Shown here piece after piece: positions 17,477-26,430 of a stretch of 64,000 nt of DNA. The stretch covers positions 3,658,001 through 3,722,000 of the forward strand of contig NZ_JBBODF010000001.1 of the NCBI RefSeq assembly GCF_038002825.1. Direction: 5' to 3'. Within the stretch, counting starts at the first letter, position 1; every line of letters begins with the position of its first letter. A program made the position numbers and the translations under genes. Below the pieces are notes generated by a model. The model was not told where the DNA came from, made no database searches, and was given only the letters and a program-made list of their open reading frames with translations. The stretch comes from Paenibacillus sp. FSL H8-0048. GTDB lineage: Bacteria; Bacillota; Bacilli; Paenibacillales; Paenibacillaceae.

Positions 17477-18181
17477 ATGAATGAACGAGTGCTGGTCGCG
17501 GATGATGATCCGAATATTACCGATGTGTGCCGCAGGTATCTGGAACGGGAAGGGTATGTGGTCACCACTGCCAAGGACGGCTTGGAGGCGTTAGAGCTCT
17601 GGCGCAGCCAGCCGCCCAGCCTGATGGTGCTCGATCTGATGATGCCGCATAAGAACGGCTGGGAGGTGTGCAGCGAGATCCGGCAGACCGATGATCTCCC
17701 GATCATCATGCTGACGGCGCGCGGCGAGGAGCAGGACCGGCTCATGGGGCTGACAATGGGGGCGGATGATTATCTGACCAAGCCCTTCAGTCCAAGGGAA
17801 CTCGTACTGCGGGTGCAGGCGATTCTGCGCCGGATGAGGGTTGTACAGGCCTCGCCCGCTACCGCTGCGGAGCACACGATTAAGTACGAAGGGCTGGCTA
17901 TTAATGTAGGGAAGCGCATCGTGGAGATTGACGGGCAGGCGATTGACTTGACCGTTACCGAGTTCGAGATGCTCTACCTGCTGGCGAGCCATCCCGGCCA
18001 GGCCTTTTCCCGGACTCAAATTCTCAGCAAGCTGTGGGATTTCAGCTATGAAGGGGATACCACCACCGTGACCGTCCATATCCGGAGATTACGGGAGAAG
18101 ATCGAACAGACGCCCTCCGACCCGAAATATATCAAGACGGTCTGGGGCATAGGCTATAAGTTTGCGGGTGATGGCATCTAA
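17477..18181 (+). CDS. OmpR/PhoB-family response regulator
   Basis: 234 aa from the ATG at 17477. Receiver domain with acidic pair (VADDD), phosphoacceptor Asp53 in VLDLMMP, and LTARGE and KPFSPREL switch/Lys motifs; then a winged-helix DNA-binding domain (LTVTEFEMLYLLASHPGQAFSRTQIL ... VHIRRLREKIE). The stop and the kinase start share one base (TAATG), so regulator and kinase are coupled. Upstream and downstream genes suggest it controls an envelope redox-repair locus. Confidence 0.95.
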   Translation: MNERVLVADDDPNITDVCRRYLEREGYVVTTAKDGLEALELWRSQPPSLMVLDLMMPHKNGWEVCSEIRQTDDLPIIMLTARGEEQDRLMGLTMGADDYLTKPFSPRELVLRVQAILRRMRVVQASPATAAEHTIKYEGLAINVGKRIVEIDGQAIDLTVTEFEMLYLLASHPGQAFSRTQILSKLWDFSYEGDTTTVTVHIRRLREKIEQTPSDPKYIKTVWGIGYKFAGDGI

Positions 18182-19227
18182 TGAAACTGCGTACGTATCT
18201 ATTGTTGTCCAGTCTCACAGGTATCGGCGTGTTGCTGATCTGTCTATTCGTCAGCTACTCCAAAATGCTGCTCACGATTGATCAGTTCTATTATCTGTCC
18301 GGCATCACGGCCGGGATCGGCGTGTTCTCCTTCGTTCTCCAGCATCTGCTGACACGGCCGGTGGAGAAGTCCATTGCCCGGATCACCGAGCAGACGGTGC
18401 GGATTGCCGATGGGGATTTCCACACCGTGGTCCCCTTAATCGGTCCGCAGGAGTTCAAGCTGATGGCCCGGCAATTCAATGAAATGAGCAGTAAGTTAAA
18501 AGATAGCTTCGACCATCTGCACCAGTCCGAATCCGCCCGCCGGGAGCTGATTGCCAATGTCTCCCACGATCTGCGGACTCCTCTCGCCTCCATCCAATCG
18601 TTCGTTGAAGCGCTGGAGGATGATGTGATTAAGGACGAAGTGACTTTTCAGCGTTATCTGAATACGATCCGGCTGGAGACGAAGCGGCTGGCGGGCCTGA
18701 TCCATGACTTATTTGAACTATCCAGTCTGGAGGCGAACGGCGGGAGCTTCGACCCGCAGCCATCCCATGCCGATGAGCTGCTGATCAGTACCCTGGAGAG
18801 CTTCTCGTTCCATCTCGCGGAGAAGAAGCTGAACGTGGAGATTCATCTGCCGGATAAATTACCTGCCGCTCTGATGATGACTTCGCAGATGAAGCGGGTG
18901 CTGTCCAATCTGCTGCAGAATGCCATTCAACATTCTCCGGTGGACGGGACCATCTTGTTATCCGCTACCGAGGAAGGCCAGTTCCTGCGAATCTCCGTTA
19001 CAGATGAAGGCCAGGGGATCGAAGCTGCGGAGACCTCACGAATCTTCGAACGGTTCTACCGGATCGATAAATCCCGCAGCAAAAATAGCGGCGGCGCCGG
19101 CCTCGGCCTCGGCCTCGCCATCGCCCAATCGATTGTCGAGCTGCATGGCGGCGAGATTGGCGTAGACAGCAGCAAGGGCGCCGGGAGCTGCTTCTGGTTT
19201 ACGATCCCAATGTATACCAGCCGATAG
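18181..19227 (+). CDS. Sensor histidine kinase
   Basis: 348 aa. Two membrane segments close together (about 6-26 and 38-58) leave almost no extracellular loop, so the signal is probably sensed within or near the membrane. HAMP domain (about 58-110), phosphorylated His129 in ELIANVSHDLRTPLASIQ, and a complete ATPase domain (NLLQNAIQHS, DEGQGI, FERFYR, GLGLGLAI). Partner of the response regulator that overlaps its start. Confidence 0.95.
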   Translation: MKLRTYLLLSSLTGIGVLLICLFVSYSKMLLTIDQFYYLSGITAGIGVFSFVLQHLLTRPVEKSIARITEQTVRIADGDFHTVVPLIGPQEFKLMARQFNEMSSKLKDSFDHLHQSESARRELIANVSHDLRTPLASIQSFVEALEDDVIKDEVTFQRYLNTIRLETKRLAGLIHDLFELSSLEANGGSFDPQPSHADELLISTLESFSFHLAEKKLNVEIHLPDKLPAALMMTSQMKRVLSNLLQNAIQHSPVDGTILLSATEEGQFLRISVTDEGQGIEAAETSRIFERFYRIDKSRSKNSGGAGLGLGLAIAQSIVELHGGEIGVDSSKGAGSCFWFTIPMYTSR

Positions 19228-19270
19228 GCGCAGCGTCCAGTAAGCCGTATCTCACAAGGTGGTGACTGAT

Positions 19271-19987
19271 TTGGCTGGTGATTTTGTATTCTTGTCCGGT
19301 GTATTTGGTGCCGGGCTGTTATCGTTCTTCGCACCATGTATCCTGCCGCTGCTCCCGGTCTATGTGTCCTACTTGTCCGGGGGCATAGCAGGCAGTACGA
19401 ATCAGGGAGCGGCTGACTCCGGCTCCTTCCGCTTCCGTTCTGTATTCATGCTGCGGACTCTGCTGTTTGTTCTTGGACTGTCCGTGGTCTTCATTCTACT
19501 TGGCTTCGGCTCCGGGGCCCTGGGCAATATCATTTCAAGCTCCAGGTTCATTGCCATCTGCGGAGCCATCGTTATCTTATTCGGGATTTATCAGACGGGA
19601 TTCATTAAGCTGCCCTGGCTGGAACGCGAAAAAAAACTATCCAGCAATCGTGTGACAAAAGGCGGTTATATCGGAGCCTTCCTGCTCGGCCTGACGTTCA
19701 GCTTCGGCTGGACGCCCTGCATCGGCCCTGTACTGGCGGGCATTCTCAGCATCGCCGCCGGGGAAGGCTCCCCTGCTTATGGAGGATTCCTCATGCTTCT
19801 GTATACGCTGGGTCTGGCGATTCCCTTCCTGATCATGTCCGTCTTCTCAGACTATCTGCTGCAGCGGATTCGCCGCTTGTACAGATACATGGGAGGCATC
19901 AAGATAGCCTCCGGGCTTATGCTTATCGGGATGGGACTGCTGCTAATGACCGACCAGCTGAATACGATTGTCGGCTGGATTCAATAA
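19271..19987 (+). CDS. ccdA: CcdA-family cytochrome c biogenesis / thiol-disulfide transport protein
   Basis: 238 aa from a TTG at 19271, eight bases after AGGTGG; the frame also opens with GTG at 19259 inside that ribosome site. Six membrane segments with the two conserved cysteines of DsbD-beta/CcdA in SFFAPCILPLLPVY and GWTPCIGPVLAGI. It passes electrons from cytoplasmic thioredoxin through the membrane to extracytoplasmic thiol proteins. Here the acceptor is most likely the thioredoxin domain of the fused Msr protein encoded 18 bp downstream. Confidence 0.92.
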   Translation: MAGDFVFLSGVFGAGLLSFFAPCILPLLPVYVSYLSGGIAGSTNQGAADSGSFRFRSVFMLRTLLFVLGLSVVFILLGFGSGALGNIISSSRFIAICGAIVILFGIYQTGFIKLPWLEREKKLSSNRVTKGGYIGAFLLGLTFSFGWTPCIGPVLAGILSIAAGEGSPAYGGFLMLLYTLGLAIPFLIMSVFSDYLLQRIRRLYRYMGGIKIASGLMLIGMGLLLMTDQLNTIVGWIQ

Positions 19988-20005
19988 TGGGAGGAGGAAT
20001 CAGGC

Positions 20006-21559
20006 ATGAAGAAGCCATGGAAGTGGATGGGATATATACTGGTGATTGGCGGCTTGCTGTCGATCCTGGCCGCATGCGGCGCGAAGCCTGATGCAGGAGC
20101 AGGCAAGGCAGACTCTGCCGCAGCCATGAGCAAGGGGAAGCCTACACCAGCCTTCGCCTTGAACGATCTGAAGGGCGATTCACTCAAGCTGGAGGACCTG
20201 AAGGGCAAGAAGGTCTATGTGAAATATTGGGCCTCCTGGTGCTCCATCTGTCTGGCTGGTCTAGAGGAACTGAACACGCTGGCCGGCCAGGAGAAGGATT
20301 TCCAGGTGGTATCGATAGTAACCCCCGGCTACAAAGGCGAGAAATCCGCCAAGGAATTCACGGAATGGTTCAACAAGCAGTCGTATGACAATCTGACCGT
20401 GCTGCTGGATGAGGATGGGACATGGGCTAAGGAGTTTCAGGTACGGGCATATCCCAGCTCTTTTTATATCGATGAAGAGGGGTTGCTGGTGAAGTCCCTC
20501 CCGGGCCATGCCTCCAATGAACAGATTAAGGACACCTTCGCCGGAATAGACTCCGCTTCAGCCGCCGCCCCGGTGCCAGCGGTCACGACCACAAGTATAG
20601 CCGACAAGGATCTGCGTAACCTGTATCTGGCGGGCGGCTGCTTCTGGGGAGTGGAAGCGTATATGTCCCGCATTCAAGGGGTTCAGGATGTCACCTCCGG
20701 CTATGCCAACGGGGAAGGCGAGAGTCCAACCTATGAAGATGTCATTCGCGGGGACCGGGGGTTCGCGGAGACTGTGCATGTGAAGTATGATCCGAAGCAG
20801 GTAACGCTACAGCAATTGCTGGAGTCTTATTTCAAAGTGGTTGATCCGACCAGCCTGAATAAGCAAGGCAATGACAGAGGCGTTCAATACCGGACAGGAA
20901 TCTACTATTCGTCCCCGGAGGATGCAGCCATCATCCAGCAGGCCGTAGCTGCGGAGCAGACGAAGTATGACAAGAAGATCGTAACGGAAGTCCTGCCGCT
21001 GAAGAACTATTATCTGGCGGAGGAATATCATCAGGATTACCTGGAGAAGAACCCGAACGGATACTGCCACATTGACTTAAGTATTCTGGATGAGCAAGAG
21101 CCGGTGATCGATCCGGCCCAATACCCGCGCCCTTCCGACGCAGAACTGAAGGAGCGGTTAACTGCCGATCAATACGCGGTAGCCGTCAATAATGACACGG
21201 AGCGTGCCTTCAGCAACGATTATTGGGATAACTACGAGCCTGGCCTGTATGTCGATATCGCCACCGGCCAGCCGCTTTTCTCCAGCAAGGATAAATATGA
21301 TTCCGGTTGCGGGTGGCCCAGCTTCACGAGGCCCATTGCCCCGGAGGTAGTCACCTACGACACGGATACCAGCTTCGGCATGGAACGCACCGAGGTGCGC
21401 AGCCAATCCGGCGATATCCACCTGGGTCATGTCTTCGACGATGGTCCTGCGGACCGCGGCGGCAAACGCTACTGCATCAACAGCGCCTCCATCCGCTTCA
21501 TCCCTCTCGACAAGATGGAAGCAGAGCATTACGGGTATTTAACGGGGCTGGTGGAGTAG
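20006..21559 (+). CDS. Lipid-anchored thioredoxin-MsrA-MsrB fusion, methionine sulfoxide reductase
   Basis: 517 aa. Lipobox at Cys24 (SILAAC), then a TlpA-like thioredoxin domain (about 45-185) with WCSIC (Cys79/Cys82), MsrA (about 205-360) with GCFWG (Cys212), and MsrB (about 375-512) with SGCGWPSF and the catalytic RYCINSAS (Cys490). This is the PilB-type three-domain enzyme of Neisseria: it repairs both S- and R-methionine sulfoxide in exported proteins, fed with electrons by CcdA. The MsrB part lacks the paired CxxC zinc sites. Last gene of the locus, followed by a strong terminator. Confidence 0.95.
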   Translation: MKKPWKWMGYILVIGGLLSILAACGAKPDAGAGKADSAAAMSKGKPTPAFALNDLKGDSLKLEDLKGKKVYVKYWASWCSICLAGLEELNTLAGQEKDFQVVSIVTPGYKGEKSAKEFTEWFNKQSYDNLTVLLDEDGTWAKEFQVRAYPSSFYIDEEGLLVKSLPGHASNEQIKDTFAGIDSASAAAPVPAVTTTSIADKDLRNLYLAGGCFWGVEAYMSRIQGVQDVTSGYANGEGESPTYEDVIRGDRGFAETVHVKYDPKQVTLQQLLESYFKVVDPTSLNKQGNDRGVQYRTGIYYSSPEDAAIIQQAVAAEQTKYDKKIVTEVLPLKNYYLAEEYHQDYLEKNPNGYCHIDLSILDEQEPVIDPAQYPRPSDAELKERLTADQYAVAVNNDTERAFSNDYWDNYEPGLYVDIATGQPLFSSKDKYDSGCGWPSFTRPIAPEVVTYDTDTSFGMERTEVRSQSGDIHLGHVFDDGPADRGGKRYCINSASIRFIPLDKMEAEHYGYLTGLVE

Positions 21560-21602
21560 ATTAAGCGGAATCGTACAGATGAAGCAGCTCCTCTGTTAAA
21601 AA

Positions 21603-21650
21603 GATCGCCCTCCACTGGCTCATAAGCTGAGCCGTGTGGAGGGCGATTCT
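21603..21650. terminator. Intrinsic terminator with long stem
   Basis: ATCGCCCTCCAC pairs with GTGGAGGGCGAT; an inner stem GGCTCA/TGAGCC extends it. It separates the convergent Msr fusion gene (+) and the slipin gene (-). Confidence 0.8.
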
Positions 21651-21653
21651 TGT

Positions 21654-22757
21654 CTATTTACTTGCGCCGATCAGCGAGCTCAACCGCTCCAGCAGATCAC
21701 CGCCGCCTGTAACCGAGATGGAGCCGATCCGATCGCATATTTTCTCCAGGAATTCCAGCTCCTTGAGCCGGAACAGCGTCTGGTTCTCATCCATCAGCTT
21801 CGCCGTATTCAGCAGGCTGCGCGTCGAGGCTGTCTCTTCCCGGCGGGTGAGCAGGTTGGCCTGGGCTTTTTTCTCAGCGAGCAGTACGGTGTTCAGGATC
21901 TCCTTCATGTCTCCCGGCAGAATGACATCCTTCACGCCCGCCCCGAGGAAGCGCACCCCGAACTCTTCTTCCTTCTCCCGGATACGGTCCAGGATGAACG
22001 TCGCCACATCCTCCTTCCGCTTCAGCAGATCGTCCAATCTCAGCGTCCCGACATACTCCCGCAGCAAGAGCTGAAGCTGGATGTGAATCTGCTCCTCGAA
22101 ATCCTTCAGCTCCAGCACACGGTGCGGACTTACGATCCGGTACTGGCAGACGAAGTTCAGGCGCAGCGTAACCTTATCTTCGGTCATCATCTCCTGGCCG
22201 AGCAGATCCATCTGCTGCTGTCTCAGATCGACCTTCTTGGTCAGCACCGAGACCGGTCCCTTCCAGAAGTAATATTTCCCCGGCGTAAGCTCCCGCTGAA
22301 GCGTATGATCATAGAACAGGAAACCCAGCTCGTGGCTGGCAATTTCGCAGCTCTGCAGGTGCGGCGTAATCCGCGCGATGATCGAGCGGTCGATTCCGGC
22401 GGGCAGCTCCGGCACACGGATGTCGGTGTGGACGAAGGTGTGCTTTTTGAGCAGATTCCAGAACGCATACACCCCCGGCTTGAGCACCTGCATGAATTGG
22501 CCATCCTCGTAGTGCAGCACCAGCTCATGATCCTGTACCCGAACCACATCCAGCTCCCGCAGCAGCTCATCATCCTGTAAGAACAACTGCAGGTCCTTCC
22601 CGCCAGCGCTAAAAGGCTTAGTTATATCCACTACTACCACAGTGTGCTGCGACCAGGAGAAATAACGGTAGGTTCCCGGCAGCAGCCGCTTCACATAACT
22701 TCCCTTATGAAAGAGCAGACCGCGCTGGTCCGCTTGAATTGTAATTGGCTTCAACAT
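21654..22757 (-). CDS. SPFH/slipin-family protein
   Basis: 367 aa from the ATG at 22757, preceded by AAGGGGG; the frame continues upstream without start signals. The central part has band-7 features (ITKPFSAGGKDLQ, then TEDKVTLRLNFVCQYRI, LRLDDLLKRKEDVATFILDRI, GVRFLGAGVKDVILPGDMKEILNTVLLAEKKAQANLLTRREETASTRSLLNTAKLM). This is the slipin/stomatin core with its oligomerising coiled coil. Unusually there is no N-terminal membrane segment, and the N-terminal 120 residues hold a repeated module (LLFHKGSYVKRLLPGTYRYFSW; FMQVLKPGVYAFW; RELTPGKYYFWKG). Role unknown; membrane-domain scaffold is the family idea. Confidence 0.85.
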   Translation of the reverse strand: MLKPITIQADQRGLLFHKGSYVKRLLPGTYRYFSWSQHTVVVVDITKPFSAGGKDLQLFLQDDELLRELDVVRVQDHELVLHYEDGQFMQVLKPGVYAFWNLLKKHTFVHTDIRVPELPAGIDRSIIARITPHLQSCEIASHELGFLFYDHTLQRELTPGKYYFWKGPVSVLTKKVDLRQQQMDLLGQEMMTEDKVTLRLNFVCQYRIVSPHRVLELKDFEEQIHIQLQLLLREYVGTLRLDDLLKRKEDVATFILDRIREKEEEFGVRFLGAGVKDVILPGDMKEILNTVLLAEKKAQANLLTRREETASTRSLLNTAKLMDENQTLFRLKELEFLEKICDRIGSISVTGGGDLLERLSSLIGASK

Positions 22758-23381
22758 TGTATGTATTACCCCCTTCATGTGTTGACCAATGGATGACAGA
22801 ATCCCGCTGCGGACCCGGACGGAATCACGCTTGAGACAGCCGCTCTGCCGGGAGATCCGGGAGGACTCTTGATACCTGAGACTAACCCAACCTTCAGCCA
22901 GCCTTCGTTCTCTTCTGTCCTTGCCCCAGTCTCCGCAAGCTTCCCTGCTGCCGGTATCCACGGATTACAAAGCCCTGCCACAGTAGCGCTATGCCAGCCG
23001 CCAGGGATTCTGTCCATTGGTTTCGTTACTCTGATTGTGCTTCAATAGTCGCTCGATGGAAATCGAGTAGTGTAACCAACATCGCTGTGAAGGCGATCGG
23101 GGAATCGAACCCCTTGTTTGCTCTTACCGAAGTCGGACCGTACAGGATACCGTAACATACATGCCGGTACTGCGGGATCGCCAGAGATCCCCGCCTCGTT
23201 ACGCCCGCCCGGATAAGAACCGGATGTAGGATGAACGCGCCCGGCGTTATCTACAGGATCTATCATCGCTTAGATCAGGCGGAACGAACATGGCGGAAGT
23301 ATTACGATGGAAGAATAAATTTCCAGAGGGGGGGAAGAGGCATGGACAACACGCCTGCGGCATCACCAATGTGGTCGGTTT
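22758..23381. other. Gene-free stretch before IS110
   Basis: About 620 bp with no supported gene. It contains several small inverted repeats (for example GGGATC/GATCCC near 23174-23191) and, at its right end (about 23352-23381), a degenerate unit of the 51-bp repeat (AATGTGGTCGGTTT) that IS110 interrupts. A tRNA-like look at 23092-23182 was examined and rejected. Confidence 0.5.
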
Positions 23382-23485
23382 AATACGAAAATAAAAGTAC
23401 CGGAAAATGCGCAGCAGAACGGGTTTTGACAAAAAAAGACCCACCGCCCCAAAAAAACGTTTCGTTTTTTTTGAAAAAGGGAAGA

Positions 23486-24718
23486 CTATTGGATAGGATT
23501 TAATTGCACGCTATATCCTAACTGCTGGATATAGTTCACGTACCTATCTAACGTGTTTTTCTTGGACGTCTCATCGCCTAGTGAGACGTCTATTTCTTGG
23601 TATGACCTCTTCTCCCGCATCAGGGCATGGAGGATTCGAATCAGCAAATGCGCGGTGGCGACGTTTGCTTTTTTATCGCCTCTTCTCTTACGTATTCGTC
23701 GAAAAAATTGGCCGATCCGGTTCGAGGAGCGAGAGTTCGCCCAAGCCGCCTGACACAAGGCCCCTTTCAGATGCTTGTTCCCTTGCATCGTTTTTGACTT
23801 TCTTCGCTTTCCCGCGCTTTCGTTGTTCCCTGGACACACCCCCGCCCATGATGCAAACTGCGCATCACTCGGGAACATTTCCGCGACATGCGGCCCCACT
23901 TCGGCAAAGATGGTCACGGCAGACGTCCGCTCAATTCCTGGAATGGAGTCAATTTGTTCAATCACCTCCAGGTACGGTTCTGCCTTCGCCTCGATTCGAG
24001 CTTCCAGCTCCGTGATCCTTTTCTCCAAATAGACCAAGTGGTCCCAGTGGTCTCGAATCATCTCGCGGTGATGACGGCGCAACTTGCCATTGAGCGCGTC
24101 TAGCAACTGCGGAACTTTCTTTTTCAAACGGGTTTTGACCAGGTTTTTAACGGTCCCTTCGTCGATGACCTCGCCGTCCATGATCTTCTGGAGCAGGCCC
24201 CGTCCCGAAACCCCATATAGATCGGACATAAAGGTGGTTAGCTTAATGTTGGCATCCTGCAGGATTTTGTGAATGCGGTTTTTCTCCGCCGTCACCGCCT
24301 GCACCATCTTACTCCGGTAACGGGTCAAGTCTCGCAAATCCCGGATGTCTTGTTCGGGCACCATACTGCCTTCAATGAGCCCGCAACGGTGCAATTGCGC
24401 TAACCAGCGCGCATCTTGCATGTCACTTTTTCGACCCGGCGTATTCTTTACCCGCTGGGCGTTGGCCAAGACCAGATCACAACTGCCCTCTAAGATGTTC
24501 CATACCGGTTTCCATAACACGCCCGTACTCTCCATCACCACCTCCCGACAGCCTTGTTCACTCAGCCAATCTTGCAGGCCTAGCAATTCTTTGGTTGTCG
24601 TCCCAAAGGTTTTCAGGTGACATTGGGGTTTCTGTTCGATCGGTCCTTTCAACACGCAGGCCACAACGGTTTCCTGGTGCACGTCCAGACCGGCGCAACA
24701 CATACGTACAGCATCCAT
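23486..24718 (-). CDS. IS110-family transposase (DEDD recombinase)
   Basis: 410 aa from the ATG at 24718 (GGAGG nine bases before; ATG at 24727 abuts it). RuvC-like DEDD domain: GLDVHQETVVACV, REVVMESTGVLWKPVW, TPGRKSDMQDARWLAQL; a long coiled middle; then the Tnp domain with IPGIERTSAVTIFAEVG, FASWAGVCPGNNESAGKRRKSK carrying the catalytic Ser, and QAAWANSRS. Length and motifs are full, so the protein looks intact. In this family the enzyme uses a bridge RNA from the element to pair target and donor DNA. Confidence 0.95.
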   Translation of the reverse strand: MDAVRMCCAGLDVHQETVVACVLKGPIEQKPQCHLKTFGTTTKELLGLQDWLSEQGCREVVMESTGVLWKPVWNILEGSCDLVLANAQRVKNTPGRKSDMQDARWLAQLHRCGLIEGSMVPEQDIRDLRDLTRYRSKMVQAVTAEKNRIHKILQDANIKLTTFMSDLYGVSGRGLLQKIMDGEVIDEGTVKNLVKTRLKKKVPQLLDALNGKLRRHHREMIRDHWDHLVYLEKRITELEARIEAKAEPYLEVIEQIDSIPGIERTSAVTIFAEVGPHVAEMFPSDAQFASWAGVCPGNNESAGKRRKSKTMQGNKHLKGALCQAAWANSRSSNRIGQFFRRIRKRRGDKKANVATAHLLIRILHALMREKRSYQEIDVSLGDETSKKNTLDRYVNYIQQLGYSVQLNPIQ

Positions 24719-24739
24719 TCCAATCATCCTCCATCGTCA

Positions 24740-24960
24740 GCTTACAAATCATGCGCTCGAGTGAGTGTAATTTAATACACGTACTTTTGGGGGCTACAAT
24801 AGGCGATGCTCGAAAAGCGCAATAGAACAGTTTTTCGCACGGGGTGTATCCCAGTAACCGTTTCCGCCCTTTGATTTGTATATGTAGTGTTGACGACTAC
24901 AGCCTCTTTTAGAATGGATGCGACGGATGCCACCCACTTATTTTCATTCCTGGGGGTGAC
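24740..24960 (-). ncRNA. Candidate IS110 bridge RNA region
   Basis: Non-coding leader of the transposase. Read in transposase sense, it contains CGAAAAAC (plus-strand GTTTTTCG, 24830-24837), identical to eight bases of the occupied target around the core. Further 3' comes GTATTAAA (plus-strand TTTAATAC, 24771-24778) in the loop of a GTGTA/TACAC hairpin, identical to eight bases of the element's own distal end (23379-23386). Target-like segment first, donor-like second is the order known for IS621. Exact ends are not determined; the matches are short. Confidence 0.4.
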
Positions 24961-25009
24961 AAGGTCTCTGTCTTGTCATGCCTGTTTTTCGACCTTATCC
25001 CGCCACCGC

Positions 25010-26421
25010 GGTAGCGTCAAGAAGTTTGTGTAAGAGAGTAGAAGTACCTCCCCGGGGTTACGGCTTGGGGTGTAGTGTTTCTGGGGGGAGGGGGAACCCC
25101 GACCCCCAGAAACTGGATTTCTCTGCTATGTCTCTTCCGGTGTGGGCAAAGAGGGATAGCGTGTTTCGAATAGCTCTTTTAGCTTCTTTTTAACGGCATC
25201 CATGCCAAAGCCTTGGGCGACCCGCCCTGCATGACGTTCATTGTATTCCAGCATCTCCAGGTACACGATTTTCTCTGCCGCATCCATGTTCGTCAGACTG
25301 TTCATCGGTTTCAGACGCTTGCGGATTTCCTTGTTCATCCGTTCGATGGGGTTCGACGTGTAGATCGCTTTACGGATCGATTCCGGATACTTGTAGAACG
25401 TCAGGAGTGTGGATAACTGTTCCTCCCAGGACCTCATTTCCTTCGGATATAGCTTGTTCCACTTCGCTTTGACCGTATCAAAGTTAGCCCGGGCTACCAC
25501 TTCATCCGGTGCGGTATATACGGTTTTCAACGCTTCAAGGACATCAGTTTTGTGCTCCATCCGGATTTTAGGGAACGTGGCCCGCACTTTGTGCACTACG
25601 CAATGCTGTACATCTGCCTGAGGATAGGTCTCTTTAAACGCCGCATCCAGCCCCGGTAGTCCGTCAAACACACCCAGCAGGACTTCCTGCGCTCCGCGGT
25701 CGTACAGGTCTTTGAGTACCTCCCGCCAGCCATTCGAACTCTCTTGGCCGCCCACGTAAAACCCGAGAATTTGACGCTGTCCCTCCTCGTCAATCCCCAT
25801 CGCAAAGTAGACCACTTCGCCACGAACCGTGCCCCGTTTCAGCTTCACGTACAGCCCATCCAAGTAGATTACGGAGTACCGTTTGCTCAGGGGCCGTTTC
25901 TGCCACTGGTGGATATCGTCTAGCACCGTAGCCGTAATATTGCTGACCGTGGTGGGGGAGTAGTGGCTGCCAAACATACTTTCAATGAACCGGGCCACAT
26001 CCCGCGTACCCATGCCCGATTTGTACATTTGGATGACGGCCTCTTCTAACCATCCGTCCCGCCGCTGGTACGGCTCAAACATCTGCGTCTGGAAAAGGCT
26101 TTGGCGGTCCCGGGGCACCTGAAGATCCTCGATATGGCCGTATTTCGTGTGTAAGTCTCGCGTATAGTAGCCATTGCGACTATTGCTGGCACCGGCTTCT
26201 TCACTCTCCATAAACCCCTGGATTTCGGCGCGCAACAGGCGTTCCATGTTGTCTTTCACAAAATCTTTAACAAGTTTTTCAAATAGATTATTCAGAGAAC
26301 TTTCGGGTAAAATATTCATTGGTAGGGTTCCTCCTTGGTGGTTTCGCAATCCCGAGGATACCCTACTTTTTTGGTGTCTGACTAGACTCCAAATCTTGGT
26401 ACACAACTTACTTTACGCCAT
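25010..26421 (-). mobile_element. IS256-family insertion sequence with 9-bp target duplication
   Basis: The direct repeat CGCCACCGC flanks the element at 25001-25009 and 26422-26430. Removing the element and one copy restores a perfect 51-bp repeat unit, which fixes the boundaries to within a base. Terminal inverted repeats are imperfect: left GTAGCGTCAAGAAGTTTGTG and right (reverse complement) ATGGCGTAAAGTAAGTTGTG match at about 16 of 22 positions. Length about 1.41 kb. Intact ends and transposase suggest recent or still possible activity. Confidence 0.88.
25126..26319 (-). CDS. IS256-family transposase (Mutator-like DDE)
   Basis: 397 aa from the ATG at 26319 with AAGGAGG upstream. DDE catalytic residues appear in YSVIYLDGLYVKLKRG (D), LLGVFDGLPGLDAAFK (D) and TSNPIERMNKEIRKR (E); VQHCVVHKVRATFP is the family Cx2H-type helical motif. 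Complete length for IS256. The coding region continues open upstream to 26406, but that part overlaps the terminal inverted repeat and lacks a ribosome site. Confidence 0.95.
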   Translation of the reverse strand: MNILPESSLNNLFEKLVKDFVKDNMERLLRAEIQGFMESEEAGASNSRNGYYTRDLHTKYGHIEDLQVPRDRQSLFQTQMFEPYQRRDGWLEEAVIQMYKSGMGTRDVARFIESMFGSHYSPTTVSNITATVLDDIHQWQKRPLSKRYSVIYLDGLYVKLKRGTVRGEVVYFAMGIDEEGQRQILGFYVGGQESSNGWREVLKDLYDRGAQEVLLGVFDGLPGLDAAFKETYPQADVQHCVVHKVRATFPKIRMEHKTDVLEALKTVYTAPDEVVARANFDTVKAKWNKLYPKEMRSWEEQLSTLLTFYKYPESIRKAIYTSNPIERMNKEIRKRLKPMNSLTNMDAAEKIVYLEMLEYNERHAGRVAQGFGMDAVKKKLKELFETRYPSLPTPEET

Positions 26422-26430
26422 CGCCACCGC

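Larger units (their letters stand above)
23382..24983 (-). mobile_element. IS110-family insertion sequence
   Basis: About 1.6 kb. The boundaries are inferred from the interrupted repeat: left flank ends AATGTGGTCGGTTT (23378-23381 GTTT), right flank resumes GTTTTTCGACCTTATC (GTTT at 24984-24987). Joining them restores the 51-bp repeat unit. Both ends share GTTT, consistent with a short core shared by target and element, and there are no terminal inverted repeats, as expected for IS110. About 265 bp of non-coding DNA lies upstream of the transposase, where IS110-group elements encode their bridge RNA. Confidence 0.8.

Noticed and set aside
23092..23182. tRNA-like stretch on the minus strand: GGCGATC and GATCGCC 91 nt apart with a GGGGTTCGATTCCCC T-arm look-alike.
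   Set aside because: No U8, no D-arm with GG, no usable anticodon arm, the T-stem closes badly, and no CCA follows. The similarity is confined to one hairpin.
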